Assembly (NCBI GenBank): GCA_964590135.1
Contig: CAZPVX010000024.1
Location: forward strand, 4,738 to 68,737
Length of the DNA stretch: 64,000 nucleotides
From: JBDHWI01 sp964590135
Lineage (GTDB): Bacteria > Chloroflexota > Anaerolineae > J036 > Brachytrichaceae
Reading direction: 5' to 3'
Position 1 is the first letter of the stretch. Every line of letters starts with the position of its first letter. Positions 32,327-40,292 of the stretch are shown one piece after another. A program made the translations under genes and the position numbers. The notes beneath the pieces were generated by a model that was given only the letters and a program-made list of their open reading frames with translations, was not told where the DNA came from and did no database searches.

Positions 32327-33544
32327 ATGCGAATTCTCAGCCTTGCCCCTACGTCATTTTTTGGCGATTACGGCTGCCATGTGCGCATCCTGGAAGAAGC
32401 TCGCGCGCTGCAGGGCGCCGGCCATCGCGTCACGCTGCTGACGTATTACAAGGGCGCGGATGTGGCTGGGCTGGACATCATCCGCACTTCGCCCACGCCG
32501 TGGCGATCAGAATATGAAGTCGGTTCATCGCGCCACAAATTTGCCTTCGATCTGCTGCTGGGCAGCCGGCTGCTGCAGGTGCTGGCACGCAATCGCTTCG
32601 ATGTGATTCACGCGCATCTGCATGAGGGTGCGCTGATTGCTGGCGTGCTGGCGAAGCCCTGGCGCATACCGGTCGTGTTCGATTTTCAAGGCAGCATGAC
32701 CGACGAGATGTTGCAGCACCGCTTCATCCGGGCCGGCACGTTTTCTCACCGCGCATTTGCGCGCGTTGAGCGCATTGCCAATCGCCTGCCGAGCGCCATC
32801 CTCACCAGCACGCGCAACGCTGTGATGCCATTGCGACAACAACTCGGCAAGGGAACGATCATCGAGGCGTTGCCCGATGGCGTGAACACAGCTGTTTTTC
32901 GCCCCGATGCACTTTCGCCAGCAGATCGCACGGCGTTGCGCGCGCGTTGGGGTATTGCGCCAGAAGAGCCGGCGGTGGTCTTCCTGGGCTTGCTGGCGCA
33001 ACACCAGGGCATCCAGAATTTGATCGAAGCTGCAGCCATCTTGAAAAGCGAGGGCCGGCGCGTGCGCTGGCTGATGATGGGTTACCCGAGTGTGGAGATG
33101 TGGCAGTCGCGGGCGCAGGCCGCCGGCGTGCTGCCCGACATGGTGTTTACCGGCCGCGTGCCGTATGCCGACGCGCCGCGCATGCTGGCTATGGGCGACA
33201 TCGCCATTGCGCCAAAGCTGTCGCTCACCGAGGGCAGCGGCAAGATATTGAACTACATGGCGTTGGCCATGCCGACAGTGGCCTTTGACACGCCGGCGCA
33301 GCGCGAGATCCTGGGCGCGCTCGGTGTGTATGCGCCGATGGGCGATAGCGCGGCATTGGCGCAGCGCGTGGCCGAGTTGATCGATCAACCGCAGCGCCGT
33401 CGCGCGCTGGGCGAGCAATCGCGGCGCATGGCCGTACAACATTTCGGCTGGGATCGCGCGGCGATGACGATGAACTCGGTGTATGAGCGATTGCGGGTGC
33501 AAGTTGATGCTGCGCCGGCGTCGGCGGCACAGCGCAATGACTAA
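32327..33544 (+). CDS. Glycosyltransferase family 4 protein
   Basis: A 405-residue GT-B glycosyltransferase. The N-terminal domain opens with APTSFFGDYGCHVRILEEARAL (acceptor side) and the C-terminal nucleotide-sugar domain includes VVFLGLLAQHQGIQNLIEAA, FTGRVPYADAPRMLAMGDIAIAP and EGSGKILNYMALAMP. The second Glu of the family E-x7-E motif is Asn here. Likely role is assembly of a surface glycan. It overlaps the ABC-2 permease gene by 8 bases (ATGACTAA), so both are translated together, consistent with synthesis coupled to export. Confidence 0.85.
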   Translation: MRILSLAPTSFFGDYGCHVRILEEARALQGAGHRVTLLTYYKGADVAGLDIIRTSPTPWRSEYEVGSSRHKFAFDLLLGSRLLQVLARNRFDVIHAHLHEGALIAGVLAKPWRIPVVFDFQGSMTDEMLQHRFIRAGTFSHRAFARVERIANRLPSAILTSTRNAVMPLRQQLGKGTIIEALPDGVNTAVFRPDALSPADRTALRARWGIAPEEPAVVFLGLLAQHQGIQNLIEAAAILKSEGRRVRWLMMGYPSVEMWQSRAQAAGVLPDMVFTGRVPYADAPRMLAMGDIAIAPKLSLTEGSGKILNYMALAMPTVAFDTPAQREILGALGVYAPMGDSAALAQRVAELIDQPQRRRALGEQSRRMAVQHFGWDRAAMTMNSVYERLRVQVDAAPASAAQRND

Positions 33545-34364
33545 AACACTTCCCTTGCCGCAGCGCGTGATGATCGGCATCGTTGCCGACCTGCGCGAGT
33601 TCTGGCGATACCGCTCGCTGCTGCGCATGCTGGTCGTGCGCGACGTGAAGACGCGCTACCGCAATTCGGCGCTTGGCGTGCTGTGGTCGTTCCTGCAGCC
33701 GCTGGGCATGATGGTGGTGATGACCTTTGCCTTCACCGTCATCAATCGCGGGCCGGCCAACATGCCGCACTTCAATGTGTTCATCCTGTCGGGCTTGCTG
33801 GCGTGGAACTTCTTCTCCGCGGCCGTCATCAGTGGCTCTGGCAGCATCAATGCCAATAGCGCGCTGGTGAAAAAGGTGTTCTTTCCACGCGCGGTGCTGC
33901 CCGTCTCAGCGGTCATCTCCAGCCTGGTCAACTTCTTGCTCGCGCTGCCGGTCTGGCTGATCGTTACGGTGATTTCCGGTCACGCGCTGCATCTCTCGCT
34001 GCTTTTTCTGCCCTTCGTCATTGCCATTCAGGTGGTCTTCACTGTCGGTGTGACATTTTTGCTTTCCACGTTGAATGTGTTCTATCGCGACACGCAATTC
34101 ATCCTCGAGTTGGGCATGCTGGCGCTGTTTTTTCTCACGCCGATCTGGTACGACATCGGGCAGGTGTCGCCGGAGATTGGGCTGTGGGTGCGCCGGCTCA
34201 ACCCAATGGCCTCGCTGGTCAACATCTATCAGGACCTGATGTACTGGGGCCATGTCACCGATCTCGATTTTGTATTGCGCACGGCGCTCACGGCATTTGC
34301 CTTCCTGGCTGTTGGCTATCTGATCTTTCGGCGCTACAGTCTGCGCTTTGGCGAAGAGGTGTAG
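33537..34364 (+). CDS. ABC-2 type polysaccharide export permease
   Basis: A 275-residue membrane protein with six helices, the size of Wzm/TagG permeases. The N-terminal YRSLLRMLVVRDVKTRYRNSALGVLWSFLQPL block is the family hallmark. It would export a lipid-linked glycan together with a nucleotide-binding subunit (Wzt/TagH), but no ATPase gene is adjacent. The ATG lies inside the end of the preceding GT4 gene. A NagD-like gene follows after 26 bases. Confidence 0.88.
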   Translation: MTKTLPLPQRVMIGIVADLREFWRYRSLLRMLVVRDVKTRYRNSALGVLWSFLQPLGMMVVMTFAFTVINRGPANMPHFNVFILSGLLAWNFFSAAVISGSGSINANSALVKKVFFPRAVLPVSAVISSLVNFLLALPVWLIVTVISGHALHLSLLFLPFVIAIQVVFTVGVTFLLSTLNVFYRDTQFILELGMLALFFLTPIWYDIGQVSPEIGLWVRRLNPMASLVNIYQDLMYWGHVTDLDFVLRTALTAFAFLAVGYLIFRRYSLRFGEEV

Positions 34365-34390
34365 CAGAGGTTTTTGCAAAAGGGAAAACT

Positions 34391-35194
34391 GTGATTCTGA
34401 TCAAGCACATCAAGCATCTCATCATCGACATGGACGGCGTGTTGTGGCTGGGCGATCAGCCCATGCCGGCGCTCATCCCCTTCTTTCGAACCTTGCGCGA
34501 ACTGGATATTCGCTTCATCCTTGCCACCAACAATGCCAGCAAGAGCGGAGATGAATACGTTGCCAAGCTGAAGAAATTTGGCGTAGACGTGGCGCTGGAT
34601 GAAATTCTCACCTCGCCGCAGGCCACGGCGATGTATCTGGCGCAGCATGCGCCGGCGGCAAAAATCTACGTGATCGGTGAGCCGGGGCTGACCGTGGAGT
34701 TGCAGGCGAACGGGCTGCAGGTGGTGAATGAGGCGCCGCAGACTGCGACACACGTCGTGGTGGGGTGGGATCGCACCTTGAGCTATGCCAAGCTGGCTGA
34801 AGCATGTCTGCTCATTCGAGCCGGCGCGACTTTCATTGGCACCAACCCCGACGTGACGTATCCCGATGCGCGCGGCATCGTGCCAGGCAATGGCGCGACG
34901 CTGGCCGCGCTGCGCGTGTCCACAGGCGTCGAGCCGCTCATCATCGGCAAACCGATGCCCGAGATGATGTTGCAATCGATGGCGCGCATGGGCAGCATTC
35001 CGGCCACCACCGCCGTCATCGGCGACCGGCTTGACACGGATATTCTGGGTGGCATCAACGCCGGCCTCACCACGTTGCTTGTGCTGACGGGTGTCACCGC
35101 TGCAGCGGATGCGCAGGCCGGCGATATCCACGCGGACTACATCTACCAGGATATCGGCGACATCGCATCTGCCCTGCGTCAAGCCAGCATGTAA
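34391..35194 (+). CDS. HAD-IIA family hydrolase (NagD-like)
   Basis: A 267-residue haloacid-dehalogenase-type phosphatase. Motif I is DMDGVLW (the nucleophile Asp and the following acid Asp), motif II is ATNNAS, motif III includes GKPMPEMM, and motif IV is GDRLDTDI. The cap region and length place it with NagD/p-nitrophenylphosphatases. The start is a GTG with AAGGGA upstream. The true substrate is unknown; sugar phosphates or nucleotides are common. Its 3' end overlaps the convergent regulator gene by 16 bases. Confidence 0.88.
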   Translation: MILIKHIKHLIIDMDGVLWLGDQPMPALIPFFRTLRELDIRFILATNNASKSGDEYVAKLKKFGVDVALDEILTSPQATAMYLAQHAPAAKIYVIGEPGLTVELQANGLQVVNEAPQTATHVVVGWDRTLSYAKLAEACLLIRAGATFIGTNPDVTYPDARGIVPGNGATLAALRVSTGVEPLIIGKPMPEMMLQSMARMGSIPATTAVIGDRLDTDILGGINAGLTTLLVLTGVTAAADAQAGDIHADYIYQDIGDIASALRQASM

Positions 35195-35937
35195 CCGCGC
35201 CCGCGCATCGTGATGATGTGCAGTTCGTGGTCGAAGTGCGCGTTCAGTTTTGCACGCAACCGCGACATGTGCAGCCGCAATAGCGATGTCTCGCTCGACG
35301 TCACGCGCTCGCGGCGCAGGGCGCGCCGGACCAACTCTGAGAAAAGCACCACCCGCCCACGATTGTGGATCAATTCCTCAAACACACGCCATTCAATGGG
35401 GCTGAGCGAAACCCACATGTCGCCTTTGCGAATGGCATGCAGTCGATTGTTGATGCTGACGTCGTCGCTCAAGGGATCTGGTGATTCGAGCAGGGGCGTT
35501 GCAACGGTGGTCACGATTCCTGCGGACGGTTGAACTGCCGCTGATGGTTTTCGTGCGCGGCAATGCAACAATGCATGAATACGCGCTTGAATTTCTGACT
35601 CCATCATGCCGCCGGAGAAGTAGTCAGATACGCCAAGGCGAAGCGCCCTGATCGCTGTGGAAACGTCAGATTCTGGATCGATCAGGACAACCTTGACATG
35701 CGAGAGGTCAGGAATTTCACCCAGTAGATCCAGGAGCGTAATCCCGCCGTGCTGCGCCGGCGCGATGGCGAACAAGGCCGGCGTGGCGGCGAGCGCCCTC
35801 AACGCGACGATGGCGTCTGCCAGCAAATTGACTGTCCTGATCTGCACGCCGGCGTGTCTGAACCCATCAATGTAAAGGGTGTCGTCGAACGGGCTGCGAA
35901 GATGGAGCGCGATAGAGTGATTATTTTCGGTTGCCAT
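35179..35937 (-). CDS. OmpR/PhoB-type winged-helix response regulator with degenerate receiver
   Basis: A 252-residue regulator. The C-terminal third is a PhoB-type winged helix (LSPIEWRVFEELIHNRGRVV, LRLHMSRLRAKL, IITMRGRGYML). The N-terminal half resembles a receiver (VVLIDPESD, RLGVSDYFSG) but the acidic pocket DD and the phospho-Asp are not in normal positions, so it may be phosphorylation-independent. No histidine kinase gene is adjacent. The upstream gap to infC (430 bases) must hold its promoter. Confidence 0.8.
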   Translation of the reverse strand: MATENNHSIALHLRSPFDDTLYIDGFRHAGVQIRTVNLLADAIVALRALAATPALFAIAPAQHGGITLLDLLGEIPDLSHVKVVLIDPESDVSTAIRALRLGVSDYFSGGMMESEIQARIHALLHCRARKPSAAVQPSAGIVTTVATPLLESPDPLSDDVSINNRLHAIRKGDMWVSLSPIEWRVFEELIHNRGRVVLFSELVRRALRRERVTSSETSLLRLHMSRLRAKLNAHFDHELHIITMRGRGYMLA

Positions 35938-36236
35938 GTCATGAAAGGCTGTGTTGAGTCAGTTGTGAGATGAGCATGGACGCTCAATGGTGGCTGTGCG
36001 CATTCCCTCGGTCGTTGATGCAGCTTGATGCGCCGTCATTTTCGCAAAACCACATCGTTGTTGTTGTATCGGTGAAAAGTTGCCTTTAAGTTGCATTCAG
36101 AGATTATTTTGTAAGTTTATCATATGAGTTGTGCGTCTCTAAGCGCAGCTTTGCGTTGACGCAAGAAAGAGATGCAGCCGGCGTGTGGCAGTCGATCCAC
36201 TACCTTATCAGCGTGCAATTCGTCTCGCCGGCGTCC
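35938..36236. other. Intergenic region between regulator and infC
   Basis: About 300 bases without a supportable gene. It includes an A/T-rich stretch (roughly 36080-36125) that must contain the promoter of the leftward regulator, but no convincing -35/-10 pair was found there. The infC promoter begins at its right edge. Confidence 0.5.
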
Positions 36237-36265
36237 TTGATGAAGTCGTGGAAAATCGTTATAAT
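36237..36265 (+). promoter_or_regulatory. Promoter of the infC-rpmI-rplT operon
   Basis: TTGATG (36237-36242), a 17-base spacer and TATAAT (36260-36265). The transcript would carry a leader of roughly 70 to 100 bases before infC, long enough for translational control. Confidence 0.75.
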
Positions 36266-36323
36266 CCCTGCCCGTTACGTAGAAATTCGTATAGTGAGTG
36301 ATATAGGAAAGTCCCGCGAGAGC

Positions 36324-36342
36324 GGAGGAGGAAGGAACAATA
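36324..36342 (+). promoter_or_regulatory. Strong ribosome binding site before an in-frame ATA codon of infC
   Basis: GGAGGAGGAAGGA (36324-36336) ends just before an ATA at 36340 that is in frame with infC, with no stop in between. The infC ATG is more than 30 bases further on and has no site of its own. This suggests initiation at ATA, adding ten residues to IF3. Confidence 0.5.
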
Positions 36343-36369
36343 CCTCATCAGCACAGACCGCAACAACCG

Positions 36370-37119
36370 ATGTTTCGCATTAACAACCAGATTCGCGTGC
36401 CGCAGGTTCGCCTGATCATGGCAGACGGCGCGAATCGCGGTGTGGTAGACACCCGCGATGCACTGCAAATGGCGCGTGATGCGCACAAGGATCTGATTGA
36501 AGTGGCCCCGAACGCCGATCCGCCGGTTTGCCGCATCATGGACTATGGCCGCTTTCTTTACGAGAAGGAAAAGAAAGATCGCGCAGCCAAGAAAGCCCAA
36601 AAGGTCATCGACATCAAAGGCGTGCAACTGCGCCCCAAGACCACCGATCATCACCTTGCTTTCAAGATTCGCGCAGCGCGCCGGTTCCTTGAGCAGGGTA
36701 ACAAGGTCAAGGTCAGCCTGCGGTTTCGCGGGCGCGAGGCGGCGCACCTGCATGTGGCGCGCAAGATGCTGGACAAGGTTGTGCAGGGCGTGAATGACAT
36801 CGCCATCGTGGAGGTAAATCCCAATGTCGAGGGCAGGGCGATGCTGCTGATTCTGGCGCCGACGCAAGCCACAATGGCCGCGGTGCACTTGAAGTCGACT
36901 CAGCAGCGCATCGAAGCCGAGCGTGAAGCCGACAAGGCCGCCGGCTACGACGAAGCCGAGGAAGAGATCGACGAGATCGACGAAGAAGATGACGAGATGG
37001 AAGAAGAGGCACAGCCGGCCAAGCCGCTGACCAAAGAGGAAGAGGCCGCTGCCCGCAAGGCCGCCAATCGCGAGAAACTCTCGCAGAAGCGCGCCAACGA
37101 GCAGTTCGGGCTGCCCTGA
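36370..37119 (+). CDS. infC: Translation initiation factor IF-3
   Basis: IF-3 with the N-terminal block INNQIRVPQVRLI, the linker segment DYGRFLYEKEKKDRAAKKAQ and the C-terminal domain (RPKTTDHHLAFKIRAARRFL). From the ATG it is 249 residues, about 70 more than usual, because of an acidic tail after residue 180 (EEEIDEIDEEDDEMEEE) ending in a basic helix. IF-3 binds the 30S subunit and checks start codons. The ribosome binding site fits an ATA start at 36340 better than this ATG; the conservative ATG is given here. rpmI and rplT follow in the standard order. Confidence 0.92.
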   Translation: MFRINNQIRVPQVRLIMADGANRGVVDTRDALQMARDAHKDLIEVAPNADPPVCRIMDYGRFLYEKEKKDRAAKKAQKVIDIKGVQLRPKTTDHHLAFKIRAARRFLEQGNKVKVSLRFRGREAAHLHVARKMLDKVVQGVNDIAIVEVNPNVEGRAMLLILAPTQATMAAVHLKSTQQRIEAEREADKAAGYDEAEEEIDEIDEEDDEMEEEAQPAKPLTKEEEAAARKAANREKLSQKRANEQFGLP

Positions 37120-37160
37120 TTCATCCTCGATATCGCAAAGGTGAAAGCAGAAAGAGCATC

Positions 37161-37370
37161 ATGGGAAAGATCAAGACGCACAAGTCCACATCCAAGCGCT
37201 TCAAGGTGACCGGCACCGGCAAGATCATGCGCACCCGCCAGGGCAAGAGCCACTTCCGCCGCACCAAGCCGCAGCGAGTGAAGGCGTTGTTTGTGGAGAT
37301 GCACGAAGTCGAAGGCAAGGGCGTGCAGGAGCGCATCCGCAAGCTCGCGCCATACATGAAGAACAAGTAA
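37161..37370 (+). CDS. rpmI: 50S ribosomal protein L35
   Basis: A 69-residue, highly basic protein with the L35 signature KIKTHKSTSKRFKVTGTGK at the N-terminus and RRTKPQRV in the middle. It lies 41 bases after infC and 52 before rplT, the usual infC-rpmI-rplT arrangement. Confidence 0.97.
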   Translation: MGKIKTHKSTSKRFKVTGTGKIMRTRQGKSHFRRTKPQRVKALFVEMHEVEGKGVQERIRKLAPYMKNK

Positions 37371-37422
37371 TCAACGCTCGGCCCTTGAGGCACTGAGCGC
37401 ATTCAACAGGAGACACTGGGAA

Positions 37423-37776
37423 ATGGCAAGAGTAAAGGGCGGCGCGAAGGCGCGCCGACGCCACAACCGAATTCTCGCGGAGACGAGCGGCCAGTTTGGC
37501 GCGCGTCACAAGCACATCCGCAAGGCAAGCGAAGCCCGCTTGCACGCGCTGGCCTATGCCACGCGCGACCGTCGCAACAACCGTCGTGAACTGCGCAGCC
37601 TGTGGATCACCCGCATCAATGCGGCGGCGCGGCTGAACGGCACGACCTACAGCAAATTGATTCAGGGCTTGAAGACGGCCAACATCGACATCGATCGCAA
37701 GATCCTCGCCGATCTGGCTGTGAAAGACGAGGCCGCGTTCGCAGCTATCGTCAAGTCGGTCGCGCCGGCCGCCTGA
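37423..37776 (+). CDS. rplT: 50S ribosomal protein L20
   Basis: A 117-residue basic protein with the L20 signature ARVKGGAKARRRHNRILAE, YATRDRRNNRRELRSLWI and NAAARLNGTTYSKLIQGLK. It binds 23S rRNA early in 50S assembly and in many bacteria represses its own operon. GGAGACACTGGGAA lies before the ATG. A terminator follows. Confidence 0.97.
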   Translation: MARVKGGAKARRRHNRILAETSGQFGARHKHIRKASEARLHALAYATRDRRNNRRELRSLWITRINAAARLNGTTYSKLIQGLKTANIDIDRKILADLAVKDEAAFAAIVKSVAPAA

Positions 37777-37802
37777 ATTTCGTTCGCGCTTTCACCTGCA
37801 CC

Positions 37803-37836
37803 ACACGTCCGCCATTGCGCGGACGTGTTTGTTTTT
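37803..37836 (+). terminator. Rho-independent terminator of the infC-rpmI-rplT operon
   Basis: ACACGTCCGC pairs perfectly with GCGGACGTGT around a six-base loop, followed by TTGTTTTT. Confidence 0.88.
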
Positions 37837-37950
37837 CCATGCGGCCATTGCCCGCCGGCGCGACTATCCAGATGCGGGGCAGTAGCCGCAGGCGCTCGAT
37901 CATTTACATGATCGTCTGCAAATCTTCCAGCCTGCGCAAAAAGAGGGGTT

Positions 37951-38502
37951 ATGCGGCCAGCTATTTTCCTGGATCGGGATGGCGTCATCATCGAAAATTG
38001 CGAGAACTACGTGCGCTCATGGGACGATGTATGTTTCATCGAGCCGGCGATTCGCGCGTTGCGTCAGATTGCGCCGCTCGACGTGGCTGTCATCGTCGTT
38101 ACCAATCAGGCCATTGTGGGCAAGGGTCAGATGGCACTGGAAGAGGCGACGCGCATCAATGAGCGCGTGGTGAGCGAGGTGCGCCGGCGCGGCGGCCGCA
38201 TCGACTATGCTTACCTTTGCCCGCATACCGAGAAGGACAATTGCGATTGCCGTAAGCCCAAGCCAGGCATGTTGTTGCGCGCTGCGCGTGAACACGACAT
38301 CGACCTCGCCCATTCATTCATGGTGGGTGACGCCATCAGCGATATGCGCGCCGCGCAAGCGGCCGGCGTGCACTGCGCGTTGGTGCGCACAGGCCGTGGC
38401 GCAGGCGAACTGGCGCGCTGCAACGGCGAGATGTGGTTTGATGTTGCCGACGACTTGCTCGATGCCTTCGCCGCCTATCAGTCGTTCCGCATCGCGGCAT
38501 AG
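37951..38502 (+). CDS. gmhB: D-glycero-D-manno-heptose 1,7-bisphosphate phosphatase (GmhB-like)
   Basis: A 183-residue HAD-IIIA phosphatase. FLDRDGVI is motif I, VVTNQA motif II, CRKPKPGML motif III and VGDAISDM motif IV. The zinc loop CPHTEKDNCDC (Cys-His-Cys-Cys) is characteristic of GmhB and histidinol-phosphatases of this type. With the adjacent gmhA-like gene it suggests synthesis of a nucleotide-activated heptose for a surface glycan. The heptose kinase/transferase gene is not in the window. Confidence 0.87.
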   Translation: MRPAIFLDRDGVIIENCENYVRSWDDVCFIEPAIRALRQIAPLDVAVIVVTNQAIVGKGQMALEEATRINERVVSEVRRRGGRIDYAYLCPHTEKDNCDCRKPKPGMLLRAAREHDIDLAHSFMVGDAISDMRAAQAAGVHCALVRTGRGAGELARCNGEMWFDVADDLLDAFAAYQSFRIAA

Positions 38503-38618
38503 CGGCGCGCGGGAAGGTGGGCAAATAGAAAGGCGAGCAGAAGACAAATGAGAAGGGTGAGCCATCGTCGTGATGGCGCAATCATCAGGCCCTGATTACC
38601 AAATACCGAAGACTATCC

Positions 38619-39203
38619 ATGACTTTGACCCAGTTTGTGAATGCATATCGCACCGGCTTCACCGCCGTGATCGATGCGATGGACGTAGACGAAATCGAGC
38701 GCGTCACACAGATGGTGTGCAATGCGTTTGAGCAGGGCCGGCGTGTGTTCATCGCCGGCAATGGCGGCAGTGCGGCCACCGCCTCGCACATGGCTTGTGA
38801 TCTCGCCAAAACCACTCTGGGCAAGGCGCAAGCGCTGCCGGCGAAGCGTGTGCGCGCCATCGCCCTCACCGACAATGCGCCGCTCATCACTGCCTGGGGC
38901 AATGACGTGAGCTATGACATGGTGTTTGCCGAGCAGCTGCGCAATCTTGCAGATGTCGGCGACCTGCTCATCGTCATCACCGCCAGCGGCAATTCGCCCA
39001 ACATCCTTGAGGCGGTGGAGGCGGCGAAGGCGATCGGTATGACCACTGCCGGCTTGCTCGGCTTTGAAGGCGGCAGGGTCAGATCCATGCTCGATCATGC
39101 CGTCATCGTGCGCTCATCGCACTATGGCTACATCGAAGACGCTCACAGCGTCATCAACCATCTCATCACCGACCACCTCAAGAAGTCCGTTCAAACATCT
39201 TAG
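38619..39203 (+). CDS. gmhA: SIS-domain phosphoheptose isomerase (GmhA-like)
   Basis: A 194-residue SIS-domain protein. The block FIAGNGGSAATASHMACDLAK is the sedoheptulose-7-phosphate isomerase signature and ALTDNAPLITAWGNDVSY, TASGNSPNI and IEDAHSVINHLI follow as in GmhA. It would convert sedoheptulose 7-phosphate to D-glycero-D-manno-heptose 7-phosphate, the substrate for the kinase that precedes GmhB in the pathway. It lies 116 bases after gmhB. Confidence 0.85.
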   Translation: MTLTQFVNAYRTGFTAVIDAMDVDEIERVTQMVCNAFEQGRRVFIAGNGGSAATASHMACDLAKTTLGKAQALPAKRVRAIALTDNAPLITAWGNDVSYDMVFAEQLRNLADVGDLLIVITASGNSPNILEAVEAAKAIGMTTAGLLGFEGGRVRSMLDHAVIVRSSHYGYIEDAHSVINHLITDHLKKSVQTS

Positions 39204-39282
39204 CTCTGGCGCAAAACGACACACGGCCAGCGCGCTCGTCGTCGCGGCCTTGCGGCTCCGATGGCGCGGTGTCGGCGCGCAT

Positions 39283-39288
39283 TACACT
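39283..39288 (+). promoter_or_regulatory. -10 box of the RluD-type gene (leaderless start)
   Basis: TACACT ends 7 bases before the ATG at 39296. Confidence 0.4.
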
Positions 39289-39295
39289 TGCGCGC

Positions 39296-40240
39296 ATGGA
39301 CATGCGCACGGTCACGGTCAAAAAGGCAAGCCGGCTCGACAAGGCGCTCGCTGCATTGCTGCCTGATCTCAGCCGCAGCGCGGCGCAGAAATTGATCGAG
39401 CAGGGGCATGTGCAGGTGAATGGCGTTGGTCGGGATGCCGGCCATCGTGTGAAACCCAACGATGTCATCGTTGCGTATGTGCCTGCAGCCGCGCCGGCAT
39501 CCCCGCAACCCGAAGCCATTGCGCTCGACATTCTCTACGAAGACGACGACGTGATTGCGATCAACAAGCAGGCGGGCATGGTGGCGCACCCGGGCGCCGG
39601 CAACGCGCAAGGCACGGTTGTGAATGCAGTGCTGTCGTACGCGCCGCAAGTCGCCGGCGTCGGCAGCGAGGATCGGCCAGGCATCGTGCACCGGCTGGAT
39701 AAGGAGACCAGCGGCGTGTTGCTGATTGCAAAGCACGATGCTGCGCTGCGGGCTTTGCAGGGCCAATTCAAATTGCGCACCATCAAAAAGAGCTATGTGT
39801 TGTTGTGCGTGGGCGAGGTGCAACCAGCGCGCGGCCTCATTCGAAAACCCATCGCCCGCGACCCGGGCAATCGCAAGCGCATGGCTGTGGTCGCAAGCGG
39901 ACGCGATGCGCTCACACAATATGTGGTGCGCGAGGTGTTCAGGTTGAAGGACGGCGGCACGACGCGGCATTACTCATACGTGAAAGCGAACCTGCTCACC
40001 GGTCGCACCCATCAGCTGCGCGTGCATTTTGCGTCGATGGGTTTCCCCGTTGTGGGCGATGCAGTCTATGGCGCGCGAAAGGATCCGCTGACGAAAGAGA
40101 TTGCGCCGCGCCAGTTGTTGCACTCCAGCGAACTGTCGTTCATCTCGCCCTCAAGGGGCGGGGAGATCAGACTGCATGCGCCGCTGCCTGAGGATTTTCG
40201 CCGTGTGCTGGATGCGCTGGCCGGCGAAGTGACTGATTGA
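39296..40240 (+). CDS. RluA/RluD-family pseudouridine synthase
   Basis: A 314-residue RNA pseudouridine synthase. An N-terminal S4 RNA-binding domain (ASRLDKALAALLPDLSRSAAQKLIEQGHVQVNG) is followed by the catalytic domain with the signature GIVHRLDKETSGVLL carrying the catalytic Asp, and the conserved LLTGRTHQLRVHFASMGFPVVGD block. Domain order and length match RluD, which modifies 23S rRNA helix 69, but RluC-like specificity cannot be excluded. The ATG at 39296 is preferred because a -10 box sits immediately upstream. Confidence 0.9.
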   Translation: MDMRTVTVKKASRLDKALAALLPDLSRSAAQKLIEQGHVQVNGVGRDAGHRVKPNDVIVAYVPAAAPASPQPEAIALDILYEDDDVIAINKQAGMVAHPGAGNAQGTVVNAVLSYAPQVAGVGSEDRPGIVHRLDKETSGVLLIAKHDAALRALQGQFKLRTIKKSYVLLCVGEVQPARGLIRKPIARDPGNRKRMAVVASGRDALTQYVVREVFRLKDGGTTRHYSYVKANLLTGRTHQLRVHFASMGFPVVGDAVYGARKDPLTKEIAPRQLLHSSELSFISPSRGGEIRLHAPLPEDFRRVLDALAGEVTD

Positions 40241-40248
40241 AGTGACTG

Positions 40249-40286
40249 CAACTCTCTCCCCAAGGGATCGGGGCGGGGAGAGAGTT
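40249..40286. repeat. Intergenic inverted repeat
   Basis: AACTCTCTCCCC and GGGGAGAGAGTT form a perfect 12-bp inverted repeat between two convergent genes. No T-run follows on either strand, so it looks more like a small palindromic repeat than a terminator. A related purine/pyrimidine inverted repeat lies at about 5534-5600. Confidence 0.5.
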
Positions 40287-40292
40287 CAATTG

